Below, piece by piece: positions 8,600 to 16,978 of a stretch of DNA of 53,767 nt (its first letter is position 1; the number at the start of each line of letters is the position of its first letter). Below the pieces are notes generated by a model, which saw nothing but the letters and a program-made list of their open reading frames with translations, searched no databases and was not told the DNA's origin. The translations under genes and the position numbers were made by a program. Source of the DNA: an uncultured Flavobacteriales bacterium (lineage in GTDB: Bacteria; Bacteroidota; Bacteroidia; Flavobacteriales; Crocinitomicaceae); NCBI GenBank assembly GCA_946479985.1, contig CAMLIF010000014.1, positions 1-53,767 on the forward strand. The letters are read 5' to 3'.

Positions 8600-9673
8600 A
8601 TGAAAAAAGCACTTAAACCCATAGGCGGTATTCTGCTGATCTGCATTTTAGGATTACTGGTTTTCAACTCGTGCGGAGACGACACACCTGTTGAAGGGGC
8701 AACTTTTGATATGCCGAGCGATCTGATCCAGATTGAATATGGAAAAATGATGAAAATTAAGTTCAAAGTTCCGGAAGCAATCAATAAAGTTGAACTGCTT
8801 TACAATGACTCTCTTTTCACAACTTTCAAAAACAAGAAAGGTGCTCAGCAATATGACCTGATGGCTCATTATTACGGAGTCGGTGCCAGAAACCTGGTTC
8901 TTCGTTCGTATTTCCCCGACGGAACCATTCAGGATGAAGCAATTATCGTTCGTGTTTCCAGTGATATTATGCCGAAGCATTATTTGGTTCAAATCGTAAA
9001 TACCTTCCCGCACAACACTGAAAGTTACACACAGGGATTGGAATTCAGCGATGGTCAATTGTATGAAGCAACCGGAGATCCCGGGCAGCAGGGTAAAAGT
9101 TTATTGGCAAAAGTTGATTTAAAATCGGGTGCTATCGGGACAAAAATTGGCTTGGATGCAACATACTTCGGAGAAGGAATTACTATTCTGAACGGGAAGA
9201 TCTACCAATTAACATGGCAGAACGGAAAGTGTTTTGTCTACGATAAAAACACACTTCAAATGCAGCCGAAATCATTTACATACAACGGTCAGGGTTGGGG
9301 GATTTGCAACGACGGAAAGCAATTAATCATGTCTGACGGAACGGAGCGAATCACATTCCGCGACCCGAAAACATTCCAGATCTTAAGAACCATTGAGGTT
9401 TACGATAATATTGGTCCGAAAACAAATCTGAACGAACTGGAATATGTTGACGGTAAAGTGTATGCGAATATCTACCAAAGCAACACTGTGATTTGCTTTG
9501 ATGCAAACACCGGAAAAGTCCTGGAAGAAATTGATGCTACCGAGCTGGAAATTATGGGAAGAAACGGAGGCGATGTTCTAAACGGAATTGCACACGATCC
9601 GCTTACTGATAAGTTATATATGACCGGAAAATACTGGGACAAATTGTTTGAGGTAAAACTGAAAGAAAACTGA
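8600..9673 (+). CDS. Glutaminyl-peptide cyclotransferase, lipoprotein
   Basis: This is a 357-residue lipoprotein (LLVFNSC, Cys25) with a five-bladed propeller of the plant/bacterial-type glutaminyl cyclase family (Pfam Glu_cyclase_2). Recognisable motifs are FPHNTESYTQGLEF, then YEATGDPGQQGKSLL, then FGEGITILNGKIYQLTW, and ELEYVDGKVYANIYQSNTV near the end. The enzyme converts N-terminal Gln to pyroglutamate. Extracytoplasmic proteins of T9SS species often start with Gln after signal-peptide cleavage, as many mature proteins here would (signal peptides ending A-Q), so this enzyme may modify those N-termini. An N-terminal extension of about 110 residues looks like an Ig-like domain. It is in the pheS-tadA operon. 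Confidence 0.9.
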   Translation: MKKALKPIGGILLICILGLLVFNSCGDDTPVEGATFDMPSDLIQIEYGKMMKIKFKVPEAINKVELLYNDSLFTTFKNKKGAQQYDLMAHYYGVGARNLVLRSYFPDGTIQDEAIIVRVSSDIMPKHYLVQIVNTFPHNTESYTQGLEFSDGQLYEATGDPGQQGKSLLAKVDLKSGAIGTKIGLDATYFGEGITILNGKIYQLTWQNGKCFVYDKNTLQMQPKSFTYNGQGWGICNDGKQLIMSDGTERITFRDPKTFQILRTIEVYDNIGPKTNLNELEYVDGKVYANIYQSNTVICFDANTGKVLEEIDATELEIMGRNGGDVLNGIAHDPLTDKLYMTGKYWDKLFEVKLKEN

Positions 9674-10116
9674 TGATTACCCCGTACAACGACGAGTATT
9701 TCATGAAACAAGCCTACCTGGAAGCGCTTAAGTCTCAGGAATTAGGAGAAATTCCGGTTGGAGCCGTTGTTGTAGTCAATCAGCAGATTATTGCCCGGGC
9801 ACATAATTTAACCGAGCGATTAACAGACGTAACCGCACATGCAGAAATGCAGGCAATTACAGCAGCAGCAGAATACCTTGGCGGAAAATACCTGAAAGGC
9901 TGTACACTCTATGTTACTCTGGAACCTTGTGTAATGTGCGCCGGTGCTTTGTATTGGTCGCAAATAGAAAAGGTTGTTTATGCAGCTCGCGATGAAAAAC
10001 GCGGGGCCGGTCGTTTTGAGCAGAAACTTTATCATCCCAAAACACTCGTTTCCAAAGGACCGATGGAAAAAGAATGTGCCGAACTAATGGTTGAATTCTT
10101 CCGATCGAAACGATAA
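9673..10116 (+). CDS. tadA: tRNA(adenine34) deaminase
   Basis: This is a 147-residue cytidine-deaminase-fold enzyme that converts A34 to inosine in tRNA-Arg(ACG). Zinc-binding and catalytic residues are visible: HAE (His56, Glu58) and PCVMC (Cys86, Cys89). The TadA-specific ARDEKRGAG segment follows. The ATG overlaps the glutaminyl cyclase stop by one base (TGATG). An internal ATG at 9703 is possible, but the MITPYNDEYFMKQAYLEA opening is common in Bacteroidota TadA. It is the last gene of the pheS cluster, and no clear terminator follows. Confidence 0.95.
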   Translation: MITPYNDEYFMKQAYLEALKSQELGEIPVGAVVVVNQQIIARAHNLTERLTDVTAHAEMQAITAAAEYLGGKYLKGCTLYVTLEPCVMCAGALYWSQIEKVVYAARDEKRGAGRFEQKLYHPKTLVSKGPMEKECAELMVEFFRSKR

Positions 10117-10358
10117 ACTTTAATCGCATGCAATGCAATCCCGGATTTGATTCCCAAACAGAAATCTTTACCGACATGAATTTCACTATTTACAAGCAAT
10201 TCACCCCTATTAATAATTTAGTTGCTCATCCGACAACGAACATCCTGGCTTGAACAACCGGTATAAAATCTATTGCAGAATAGTTATTTCTATAACCGAA
10301 AACGTGCTTTATTAACCAAATAACTACTACTTTTCCTTGCGAAAACTAAAACAACATC

Positions 10359-11255
10359 ATGTCGGATATTATTCTGAAAGTAAACGGGCTTGAAAAGAAG
10401 TATAAATCTGTACACGCACTTAAGGGAGTTTCCTTTGAAGTAGAACGTGGAATGATTTTCGGGCTGCTTGGTCCGAACGGAAGTGGAAAAACAACCACTT
10501 TGGCAATGCTTCTGGGAATTCTTCACCCAACAAAGGGAAATTTTGAATGGTTCGGGAACGGAAATGACACGAGCAACAGAAAACGGATCGGGGCGTTGCT
10601 GGAAACACCCAATTTCTATCCGTATCTCAACGCTTTCGATAACTTGAAAGTTGTAGCCAAGATCAAGGAAATGGAAAATCCAGATCAGCGAATCAAAGAA
10701 GTTCTTGAGCAAGTTGATTTGCTTGAGCGCGGTAAAAGATCATTTCGTTCGTATTCCCTCGGAATGAAACAACGTTTGGCTGTTGCATCTGCGTTATTGT
10801 CAGATCCGGAAGTTCTGGTACTAGACGAACCAACGAATGGCTTAGATCCGCGGGGAATTATTGAAATGCGTGAGCTGATTATGGATATTGCCAAGGCCGG
10901 AAAAACAATCATCATTGCTTCACATATCCTGGATGAAATTGAGAAGATCTGTACGCATGTCGCTATTTTAAAAGAAGGAACTTTATTGGCCAACGAATCA
11001 TTGCTTGATTTTCTGAAACAGCGAAACACCTATGTTATAGCTGCCGAAAATATGCAGGAACTAAGTAATGTTGTAGACGCCACACTTGCTTTCTCTTTGA
11101 TTGAAGGGAATGAGCACAACCTGATTATTGAGGCAACCGGGGATATGAACGGAACCGCAATCAACAAACTATTCGTTGAAAAGGGAATATACCTGTCAAC
11201 ACTACAGCCTTACCAAAAAAGCCTTGAAACCTTATTTTTAGAAACTGTATCATGA
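10359..11255 (+). CDS. ABC transporter ATP-binding protein
   Basis: This is a 298-residue ABC ATPase. Walker A is GPNGSGKTT (about 38-46), the signature is SYSLGMKQRL (about 131-140), Walker B with LDEPTNGLDPRG is near 155, and the H-loop is IIASHILDE. The length and the roughly 80-residue C-terminal extension fit the ABC-2/BcrA-like exporter ATPases. The permease gene overlaps its stop by 4 bases (ATGA), so the pair is translationally coupled. Substrate is not predictable. BcrA-like family members export peptide antibiotics or lipids. Confidence 0.93.
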   Translation: MSDIILKVNGLEKKYKSVHALKGVSFEVERGMIFGLLGPNGSGKTTTLAMLLGILHPTKGNFEWFGNGNDTSNRKRIGALLETPNFYPYLNAFDNLKVVAKIKEMENPDQRIKEVLEQVDLLERGKRSFRSYSLGMKQRLAVASALLSDPEVLVLDEPTNGLDPRGIIEMRELIMDIAKAGKTIIIASHILDEIEKICTHVAILKEGTLLANESLLDFLKQRNTYVIAAENMQELSNVVDATLAFSLIEGNEHNLIIEATGDMNGTAINKLFVEKGIYLSTLQPYQKSLETLFLETVS

Positions 11256-12031
11256 GAAAGATAATTAGCATAGAATACGCCAAACTGAAGAAGTTTCATT
11301 TATTGAAGATACTTTTTGCGGTTTATCTTATTGTTATCCCTTGTTGGATGTTCTTCATGGATTTTTTCTTTCGAATGAATCCTGAATTGAAAGGCCTCTT
11401 CACTGATGATAATTTTTTCCAATTTCCCAATGTATGGAGTTTCACAACGTATAGTGCCAGTTTCTTCAATATTCTGCTCTGTGTGGTAATTGTAGTCATA
11501 ACTTGTAATGAAATTCAGCATAAGACCATGCGACAAAATATCATCGACGGGCTCTCTAAACGGCAGGTGATCCTGGGAAAATTTCTACTCGTGTTGTTTT
11601 TTAGTTGTGTTGCAACCCTCATTACCTTTCTTACCGGATTAATCATTGGCTGGTGCACAACCGGTTTGACAAACGTTTACCAAAACATTCATCTGAACGT
11701 ACATTACTTTATTCAAACGCTGGGTTATTTCAGTTTTGCTTTCTTATTTGCTTTGATCGTAAAACGACCCGCAATTGCAATCATAACATTCATTCTTTAT
11801 TTTCCTATAGAATCAATAATCGGTGCAATCATAACCAGCGATATCTACCAATTTTTCCCGTTGAAAGTTTACGCAGATCTTACTCCGAATCCTTTCTTTA
11901 AGAAAATTCTGGCAGCGTCTAAGCAAGAGATCTGGATTATGGACATGAACTACAAGATTGCACTTGCCTGCATATTCGTGGTTCTGTTTTTCGGATTAAC
12001 ATATACCATTCTAAAACGCAGAGATCTGTAG
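11252..12031 (+). CDS. ABC-2 type transporter permease
   Basis: This is a 259-residue integral membrane protein with about six hydrophobic segments: IPCWMFFMDFFF; FNILLCVVIVVI; FLLVLFFSCVATLITFL; LGYFSFAFLFALI; IAIITFILYF; and IALACIFVVLFFGLTY. It carries the ITCNEIQHKTMRQNIIDGLSK loop, typical of ABC-2 permeases between the second and third segments. It is the partner of the adjacent ATPase and probably works as a homodimer in a two-gene exporter. Overlap with the ATPase gene is 4 bases. Confidence 0.88.
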   Translation: MRKIISIEYAKLKKFHLLKILFAVYLIVIPCWMFFMDFFFRMNPELKGLFTDDNFFQFPNVWSFTTYSASFFNILLCVVIVVITCNEIQHKTMRQNIIDGLSKRQVILGKFLLVLFFSCVATLITFLTGLIIGWCTTGLTNVYQNIHLNVHYFIQTLGYFSFAFLFALIVKRPAIAIITFILYFPIESIIGAIITSDIYQFFPLKVYADLTPNPFFKKILAASKQEIWIMDMNYKIALACIFVVLFFGLTYTILKRRDL

Positions 12032-12060
12032 CAGAAGTTATGCGTGCCAATAGATTGAGC

Positions 12061-12122
12061 GTATTTGGTTGGCAAAAAATTTGGAGTTGCGCTTTGTAAC
12101 TCCTAAATTTCCAGCCAAATAC
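12061..12122. promoter_or_regulatory. Long imperfect hairpin upstream of a T9SS cargo gene
   Basis: Outer arms 12061-12072 and 12111-12122 pair over 12 positions with one G.U. Inner arms 12077-12088 and 12098-12110 pair over 12 more with a single bulge. The loop is about 9 nt. It ends 10 bases before the ATG at 12132. No U-tract follows, so it is not a simple terminator. Confidence 0.55.
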
Positions 12123-12131
12123 ACTACTTCT

Positions 12132-13562
12132 ATGAAAAAACTATTACTACTGGCTGGCACTATTGTGTCCATGCAAACCTATGCACAAGTAACTCTGTTC
12201 GAAGACAACTTCGAATCCGGAGCAGGAAACTGGACGTTAAACGGCGGTTCAGGGCAAAACCAATGGCAGGTAAACAACGAATATGTTGGTTTCTCCGGTT
12301 TCATTGACGACACACCCGCACAGCCCGGAACATTTACCGGCGGAACACAATCCATGTACATGCACATCACTAACAACAGTATTTGTACCGCGTTAGATGT
12401 TTGTAACGCCAACTTCGACACAGGTTCAGCCTCAGACCAAAGCGCTACCAAAACAACCAACGTTTCTACAACAGGTTATAACAATGTAACGTTAGACTTT
12501 TACTACTTGTGTGCCGGTGGAGCAGGTGTTTCCTACGGTATCGTGGAGTACAGTGTTGACAATGGATCAACCTGGACTGCTGCGAGCGCGCAATACTCGG
12601 GCGTTGTAACCTGGACTCAGGTTTCTATTACCAATCCTGCCTTCAACAACCAAACAAACTTCAAATTTCGCTTCAGATGGGTGAACGGCGCTGCAGGAAA
12701 CGACCCGGCGTTCTCAGTGGATGAAGTAAAATTAACAGGTACGCAAGGCAGTTTTGCTACTGTTGCAACCGCAGCAATTATGAACGCCAGTCATTGTACC
12801 AATGCAAGCAGTTCAATCACAGTTCCATTCATGGCATCAGGAACCGTAAATGCAGGAAATGTCTATACGGCGCAATTGTCTGATGCATCCGGGAGCTTTG
12901 CTTCCCCAACGGCACTAGGAACATTAACCTCAAGCAGTACTGGTTCATTATCGATAAACGGAACAATTCCAAGCGGATTGCCTGCCGGAACAGGATACCA
13001 GGTTCGGGTAGATGCTTCCGATCCAGGCACAACAGGTGCTGTTTCTGCTACTTCCATCTCTATAATCGCACCACCCGCAGTTTCATTTATTTCACTTCCC
13101 GCTGATGGCGTAATTTGTGCCGGTGAATCAGCTACAATTCTGGCAAACGGCGGAAATTCTTACGCATGGTCTCCTGCCGGTTCTCTCGACAATTCGAATA
13201 CCGCAACTGTCAGCGCCACTCCAACAACAACTACAACCTACAGCGTACTGGTTACAGGTCAAACTGGCTGTTCTGCAACAGGAACATTCCTGGTAACTGT
13301 TGATCAATGTGCGTCGATTGCCGAGAACAACACAATTTCCTTATCTGTTTTCCCAAATCCGGCAGCCAGTCAATTGAATATTGCTGTAGAAGGAAATTCT
13401 AACCCTGGCGGAATGACGGTTACAGATATCAACGGCAGAGTTGTCAGATCTTTTGAAACATTCACCAATCAAATAGATATCTCAAATTTGAACCCGGGAA
13501 CTTACTTCCTTTCCATTGCAGCAATAAATGGAATATCGAAAACAATATTCATCAAAGAATAA
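12132..13562 (+). CDS. Secreted T9SS cargo protein with adhesion-type domains
   Basis: This is a 476-residue protein when started at the ATG at 12132, giving the signal peptide MKKLLLLAGTIVSMQTYAQ. The upstream ATG at 12069 would run through the hairpin and bury the signal. The mature N-terminus FEDNFESGAGNWTLN begins a jelly-roll (MAM/laminin-G-like) domain of about 190 residues. Ig-like regions follow, then a Ser/Thr-rich PKD-like segment (SYAWSPAGSLDNSNTATVSATP). It ends in a type-A sorting domain: SVFPNPAASQLNIAVEG, then DINGRVVRSF, then LNPGTYFLSI. The protein should cross the outer membrane by T9SS and be attached or released. Ligand unknown. Confidence 0.85.
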   Translation: MKKLLLLAGTIVSMQTYAQVTLFEDNFESGAGNWTLNGGSGQNQWQVNNEYVGFSGFIDDTPAQPGTFTGGTQSMYMHITNNSICTALDVCNANFDTGSASDQSATKTTNVSTTGYNNVTLDFYYLCAGGAGVSYGIVEYSVDNGSTWTAASAQYSGVVTWTQVSITNPAFNNQTNFKFRFRWVNGAAGNDPAFSVDEVKLTGTQGSFATVATAAIMNASHCTNASSSITVPFMASGTVNAGNVYTAQLSDASGSFASPTALGTLTSSSTGSLSINGTIPSGLPAGTGYQVRVDASDPGTTGAVSATSISIIAPPAVSFISLPADGVICAGESATILANGGNSYAWSPAGSLDNSNTATVSATPTTTTTYSVLVTGQTGCSATGTFLVTVDQCASIAENNTISLSVFPNPAASQLNIAVEGNSNPGGMTVTDINGRVVRSFETFTNQIDISNLNPGTYFLSIAAINGISKTIFIKE

Positions 13563-13575
13563 CATCAACCAATCA

Positions 13576-13617
13576 AAAAAAGAAAAGTCGGGTAGCAATA
13601 TCCGACTTTTCTTTTTT
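13576..13617. terminator. Strong bidirectional terminator
   Basis: An 11-bp stem (13581-13591 with 13602-13612) is flanked by an A-run (13575-13580) and a T-run (13612-13617), which extend the pairing by about 5 bp. It closes the 12132 gene. Confidence 0.85.
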
Positions 13618-13734
13618 ACAGAACACTCATTGATAGTTGATTACATTTTTTTGAGAAAAATCAGGATCAAAACCAAAATAAAACTGTAACTTCTTAGTCA
13701 TAACCGTTATTGTAGAACCATTATTCCTGTCGAA

Positions 13735-14241
13735 ATGAAGTACTTTTTTATATTAGTCTTTCTCGTTGGTGCTATTCACGAATGTAAGGCGCAATACAGA
13801 CCCTATTATACTTTTGCCGCTGGATTACGAGCCGGTTCAACTGCCAGCACATGCGGGTTAACGTTAAAAGGATTTGTAGCAGATAACTCAGCTCTTGAAG
13901 CAATTGTAGGATACTACCGAAACGGAATCAGCAGTACTGTACTATTTGAGCAGCACACTACTCTTTTTCGCCGAGAAGAATTCCAGTTTTTCTATGGCGG
14001 CGGCGCCCACTTTAATAATTCAACGGAATATCAAAACTGGATCATAATTGAAGGCAGAGCGAAATCTTATGAGCAGGTAAGAAATTCATACGGGTTTGAT
14101 GTCATTTTGGGGATTGAATATAAACTTCTGAATCTTCCTTTGGCATTCAGTCTCGATCTGAAACCCGCCATTGAACTAAACAGGGTAAAAAGTTTCAGTC
14201 TTGGAATTGATCAGGGAATTGGTATAAAACTGGCGTTATAG
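13735..14241 (+). CDS. Small secreted protein, predicted outer-membrane beta-barrel
   Basis: This is a 168-residue protein with the signal peptide MKYFFILVFLVGAIHECKAQ. Alternating hydrophobic strands (YYTFAAGLRAGSTAS, LTLKGFVADNSALEAIVGYY, FQFFYGGGAHFN, FDVILGIEYKLL, LAFSLDLKPAIEL) end in a strand-like FSLGIDQGIGIKLAL. This pattern is that of a small 8-stranded outer-membrane barrel such as the porin-family or OmpA/OmpX-like proteins of Bacteroidota. It stands alone, with its own upstream region between a terminator and mnmE. No enzymatic motif was seen. Confidence 0.7.
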   Translation: MKYFFILVFLVGAIHECKAQYRPYYTFAAGLRAGSTASTCGLTLKGFVADNSALEAIVGYYRNGISSTVLFEQHTTLFRREEFQFFYGGGAHFNNSTEYQNWIIIEGRAKSYEQVRNSYGFDVILGIEYKLLNLPLAFSLDLKPAIELNRVKSFSLGIDQGIGIKLAL

Positions 14242-14293
14242 CAGAAACGTTAGCCATAAAGTCTGTTTTACTCATGCGCAACGCAATTCTCAC

Positions 14294-14301
14294 TATTTTT
14301 G
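14294..14301 (+). promoter_or_regulatory. -7 box (TATTTTTG) next to the mnmE start
   Basis: TATTTTTG matches TAnnTTTG and ends 4 bases before the mnmE ATG at 14306. Transcription would then start at about the ATG, suggesting a leaderless mRNA. No well-spaced -33 TTTG was found. Confidence 0.4.
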
Positions 14302-14305
14302 TGGA

Positions 14306-15709
14306 ATGAATGTCAAAACAACCATTTGTGCACTTTCTACGGCTCCGGGAATGGGTGCAATAGCCCTCATACGGATTTCAGGATCAGAGGCTTTTGCAAT
14401 TGCTCACAAAATTTCCGGGATCGATTTCAGTACGAAAGCATCACATACATCTCACTTTGCACGATTAAAAGGTCAGAACGGGAAAATAATCGATGAAGTT
14501 GTTTTAACCATTTTTCAGGAAGGAAAAAGTTTCACAGGCGAACAAACTGTTGAAATTGGTTGTCACGGATCTGTTTTCATTCAGCAGGAAATCCTGAAAT
14601 TGTTGCTTCAGCAAGGCTGTGTAATGGCTCAACCCGGAGAATTTACTATGCGCGCTTTCTTAAACGGGAAAATGGATTTAAGCCAGGCCGAGGCTGTTTC
14701 TGATTTGATTGCTTCCGAATCTGCCCGTTCGCACGAAGTTGCCATGAACCAAATGCGCGGCTCGTTCTCCACTGAATTACGCGATCTGCGCGAAAAACTC
14801 ATTCACTTTGCATCTTTGGTGGAATTGGAACTCGACTTTGCTGAAGAAGATGTTGAGTTTGCCGATAGAAGAGAACTTCTTGCACTGGTAACCGAAGTTT
14901 TGGCTTATGTAAAACGACTCATTCAATCATTCGAACTCGGGAACGTGCTTAAAAACGGCGTTCCTGTAGCTATTGTTGGCGCACCGAATACCGGGAAAAG
15001 TACTTTGCTCAATCAATTGTTAGGAGAAGAAAGAGCCATTGTGAGCAACATTGCCGGAACTACTCGCGACGTAATTGAGGAAACACTGAATATTGACGGG
15101 ATTTTATTCCGATTGATTGATACAGCCGGGATTCGCGAAAACGCAGCAGAGGAAATTGAAGCCATGGGAATTGAACGTTCACTGGAAAAGATCAGACAAG
15201 CCAGAATTGTGTTGATGATGAGCGATTTCAGCGCAAATGGTTCTGAAGAAGAAGGACATCTTTCTATGGACGCTGTCAAAACCGGTGCCTGGGCAGATGA
15301 GCAGGTAAAGCAGTTTCCGAAAAAATCGTTTATCGTTTTGGGGAATAAACTCGATTTAAGAAACAACGAATCGGCGCCAAATTGGGAATTCAACACTCCG
15401 CTTTTACCAATTAGTGCCAAAACCGGAAACGGAATCGACGAATTGAAAAAGTGGCTTTCCGAACAGGTTTTAGGATCATTCAATACACAAAGCGACACCA
15501 TTGTAAGCAACGCCCGCCATCTGGAAGCATTGGAAAAAACACAGGATTCCCTGGAAAAAGCCCTTTACGGTTTAGAAACCAATATTACCGGCGACTTTGT
15601 TGCAATGGATATTCGTCAGGCTATGTTTTGGCTGGGAAGTATTACAGGACAAATCTCGGAAGACGATTTATTGGCTAATATCTTTAGCAAGTTTTGTATT
15701 GGGAAGTAA
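14306..15709 (+). CDS. mnmE: tRNA uridine-5-carboxymethylaminomethyl modification GTPase MnmE
   Basis: This is a 467-residue enzyme, the normal length of the family. It forms a complex with MnmG (not in the window) and places cmnm5 on the wobble uridine of tRNAs. An N-terminal tetrahydrofolate-binding domain begins at TTICALSTAPGMGAIALIRISG, and a helical domain GEFTMRAFLNGKMDLSQAEAV follows. The G domain shows G1 GAPNTGKST (about 225), G3 DTAGIRE and G4 GNKLDL. The catalytic C-terminal CIGK is intact. The start is fixed by the family N-terminus and a close promoter box. The AT-rich cassette begins after a gap. Confidence 0.97.
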   Translation: MNVKTTICALSTAPGMGAIALIRISGSEAFAIAHKISGIDFSTKASHTSHFARLKGQNGKIIDEVVLTIFQEGKSFTGEQTVEIGCHGSVFIQQEILKLLLQQGCVMAQPGEFTMRAFLNGKMDLSQAEAVSDLIASESARSHEVAMNQMRGSFSTELRDLREKLIHFASLVELELDFAEEDVEFADRRELLALVTEVLAYVKRLIQSFELGNVLKNGVPVAIVGAPNTGKSTLLNQLLGEERAIVSNIAGTTRDVIEETLNIDGILFRLIDTAGIRENAAEEIEAMGIERSLEKIRQARIVLMMSDFSANGSEEEGHLSMDAVKTGAWADEQVKQFPKKSFIVLGNKLDLRNNESAPNWEFNTPLLPISAKTGNGIDELKKWLSEQVLGSFNTQSDTIVSNARHLEALEKTQDSLEKALYGLETNITGDFVAMDIRQAMFWLGSITGQISEDDLLANIFSKFCIGK

Positions 15710-15768
15710 CGAACAGCCTGTTACTCATAAAAAATGTTGAACAACAAAGCTTCGCTACCTTAAAAAGT

Positions 15769-15776
15769 TATTTTTG
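15769..15776 (+). promoter_or_regulatory. -7 box (TATTTTTG) upstream of the TIGR04255-like gene
   Basis: TATTTTTG matches TAnnTTTG exactly. It lies 22 bases upstream of ATG 15798 and overlaps the alternative ATG at 15774, so it favours the 15798 start. It could drive the whole cassette. Confidence 0.45.
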
Positions 15777-15797
15777 TATAAACAACAAGGACACTTA

Positions 15798-16499
15798 ATG
15801 AACACATTTCCAGTTTTAAAACATACTCCAATAAAGGAAATAATACTTGGTATTTCATATCACGGAAGTGTTGATTTGGAATTGCTAGACAGTTTAAAAG
15901 ACGTTGAGTGCTTCAGTAAAACTTTTGACACTATAACTCCAACAGAGCTAGCTAATATTAATCTTAAAGAAGATAACAAAGCAGAAACTACCATTAAAAG
16001 GGAGGGGATTCTTTTTGAGAACTCCAATGGCAAAAGTTTACGTTTTCGAATCGGATCTGTTGGATTACACTTGGTTGATCAATACCAACCACTGGATTTA
16101 CTGATCTCAGAGTTTATGCAATACTGGAATGCTTTTAGTGAAATAACACAAGATTTAGCTGCTGCAAGCATTTTTGTTAGATACTTAAACTTCATTCCTG
16201 TTGAAAAAAAGAGTGATTCGATAAGTGATTATATTAAAATATATCCCAATCACCCATTCCATGATCTGCCGAGTGATAGTTTTTGTAATGTTCAGTTCAA
16301 TATGGACGAAGCTTTAATTAATATTGTAAGTACAAAAGGGGAAATAAAAGACATTGAAGGAGTTGTATTAGATTACACGATAAAAAAAGAGATAAACTCA
16401 GATAAAACAATGTTAGATGAATTCAATAGCATGCAAATAATTAAAAACAAAATATTTTTTGCCTCTCTCACAGAAAAAACACTTAATTTGTATAAATGA
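15798..16499 (+). CDS. TIGR04255 family protein (function unknown)
   Basis: This is a 233-residue protein when started at 15798. The upstream ATG at 15774 overlaps the promoter-like box. The N-terminus LKHTPIKEIILGISYHG is the classic opening of TIGR04255 proteins (a short hydrophobic strand after a proline-rich start). The body alternates strands such as RFRIGSVGLHLVDQYQPLDLL, followed by WNAFSEITQDLAAASIFVRYLNF. The family is a sporadically distributed set of uncharacterised proteins, and I know no experimental role. The AT-content is higher than in mnmE. The stop overlaps the next start by 4 bases (ATGA), so the first two genes are coupled. No signal peptide, so cytoplasmic. Confidence 0.75.
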   Translation: MNTFPVLKHTPIKEIILGISYHGSVDLELLDSLKDVECFSKTFDTITPTELANINLKEDNKAETTIKREGILFENSNGKSLRFRIGSVGLHLVDQYQPLDLLISEFMQYWNAFSEITQDLAAASIFVRYLNFIPVEKKSDSISDYIKIYPNHPFHDLPSDSFCNVQFNMDEALINIVSTKGEIKDIEGVVLDYTIKKEINSDKTMLDEFNSMQIIKNKIFFASLTEKTLNLYK

Positions 16500-16960
16500 G
16501 CACTATTCTAGATAAAATAATTAAGAGAAAAGAACTATTACAAACGGATGAATTCAACGATTTGTACAACTCTTATCTCGAAACTGAATTGAACGAAAAT
16601 TTCTATTCTGTATATTCTGCTGATCATATTAATGATTTGTTTTCTAGTATCATTAATCAACACAAAAACGATTTAACAACTTTTCAAAAACGCACATTGC
16701 AATGCGTATTTACTGAATTTGATAAAATCCAAAAATTAATCGACCCGGCTCGATTAAAGGAATTCCAATATTCCATTAGTAATGAAGCTGAATTATTGCT
16801 GTACAGGAAAACAAAGATTGGATTATCAAACTTGATTATCGATGACGAAGGTGAGGTCGCCTTTAGTTTTATACCTTTCGAATCTGCGCTTAAAAGTAGT
16901 CTAGAATATTTTGAAGAAGATAATCTCGAGAAACCTGTCCTTTTGCTTTTTAGCCGTTAA
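16496..16960 (+). CDS. Uncharacterised cassette protein 2
   Basis: This is a 154-residue cytoplasmic protein I do not recognise. The first two thirds are helical and charged (FNDLYNSYLETELNENFYSVYSADHINDLF, shown here as one feature rather than a motif). The last third, LLLYRKTKIGLSNLIIDDEG followed by EVAFSFIPF, has the strand-turn-strand look of a small beta domain. It is translationally coupled to the TIGR04255-like gene by a 4-base overlap, and the next gene starts 19 bases after its stop. Base use is AT-rich: 16501-16560 has 16 G/C of 60, against 25 of 60 in mnmE at 14821-14880. It is probably a functional partner of its neighbours. Confidence 0.7.
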   Translation: MSTILDKIIKRKELLQTDEFNDLYNSYLETELNENFYSVYSADHINDLFSSIINQHKNDLTTFQKRTLQCVFTEFDKIQKLIDPARLKEFQYSISNEAELLLYRKTKIGLSNLIIDDEGEVAFSFIPFESALKSSLEYFEEDNLEKPVLLLFSR

Positions 16961-16978
16961 TCTTTTTTCAATAAACCT

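Noticed and set aside
15013..15510. 165-codon minus-strand frame inside mnmE
   Set aside because: Antisense to the conserved G domain; a typical shadow frame.
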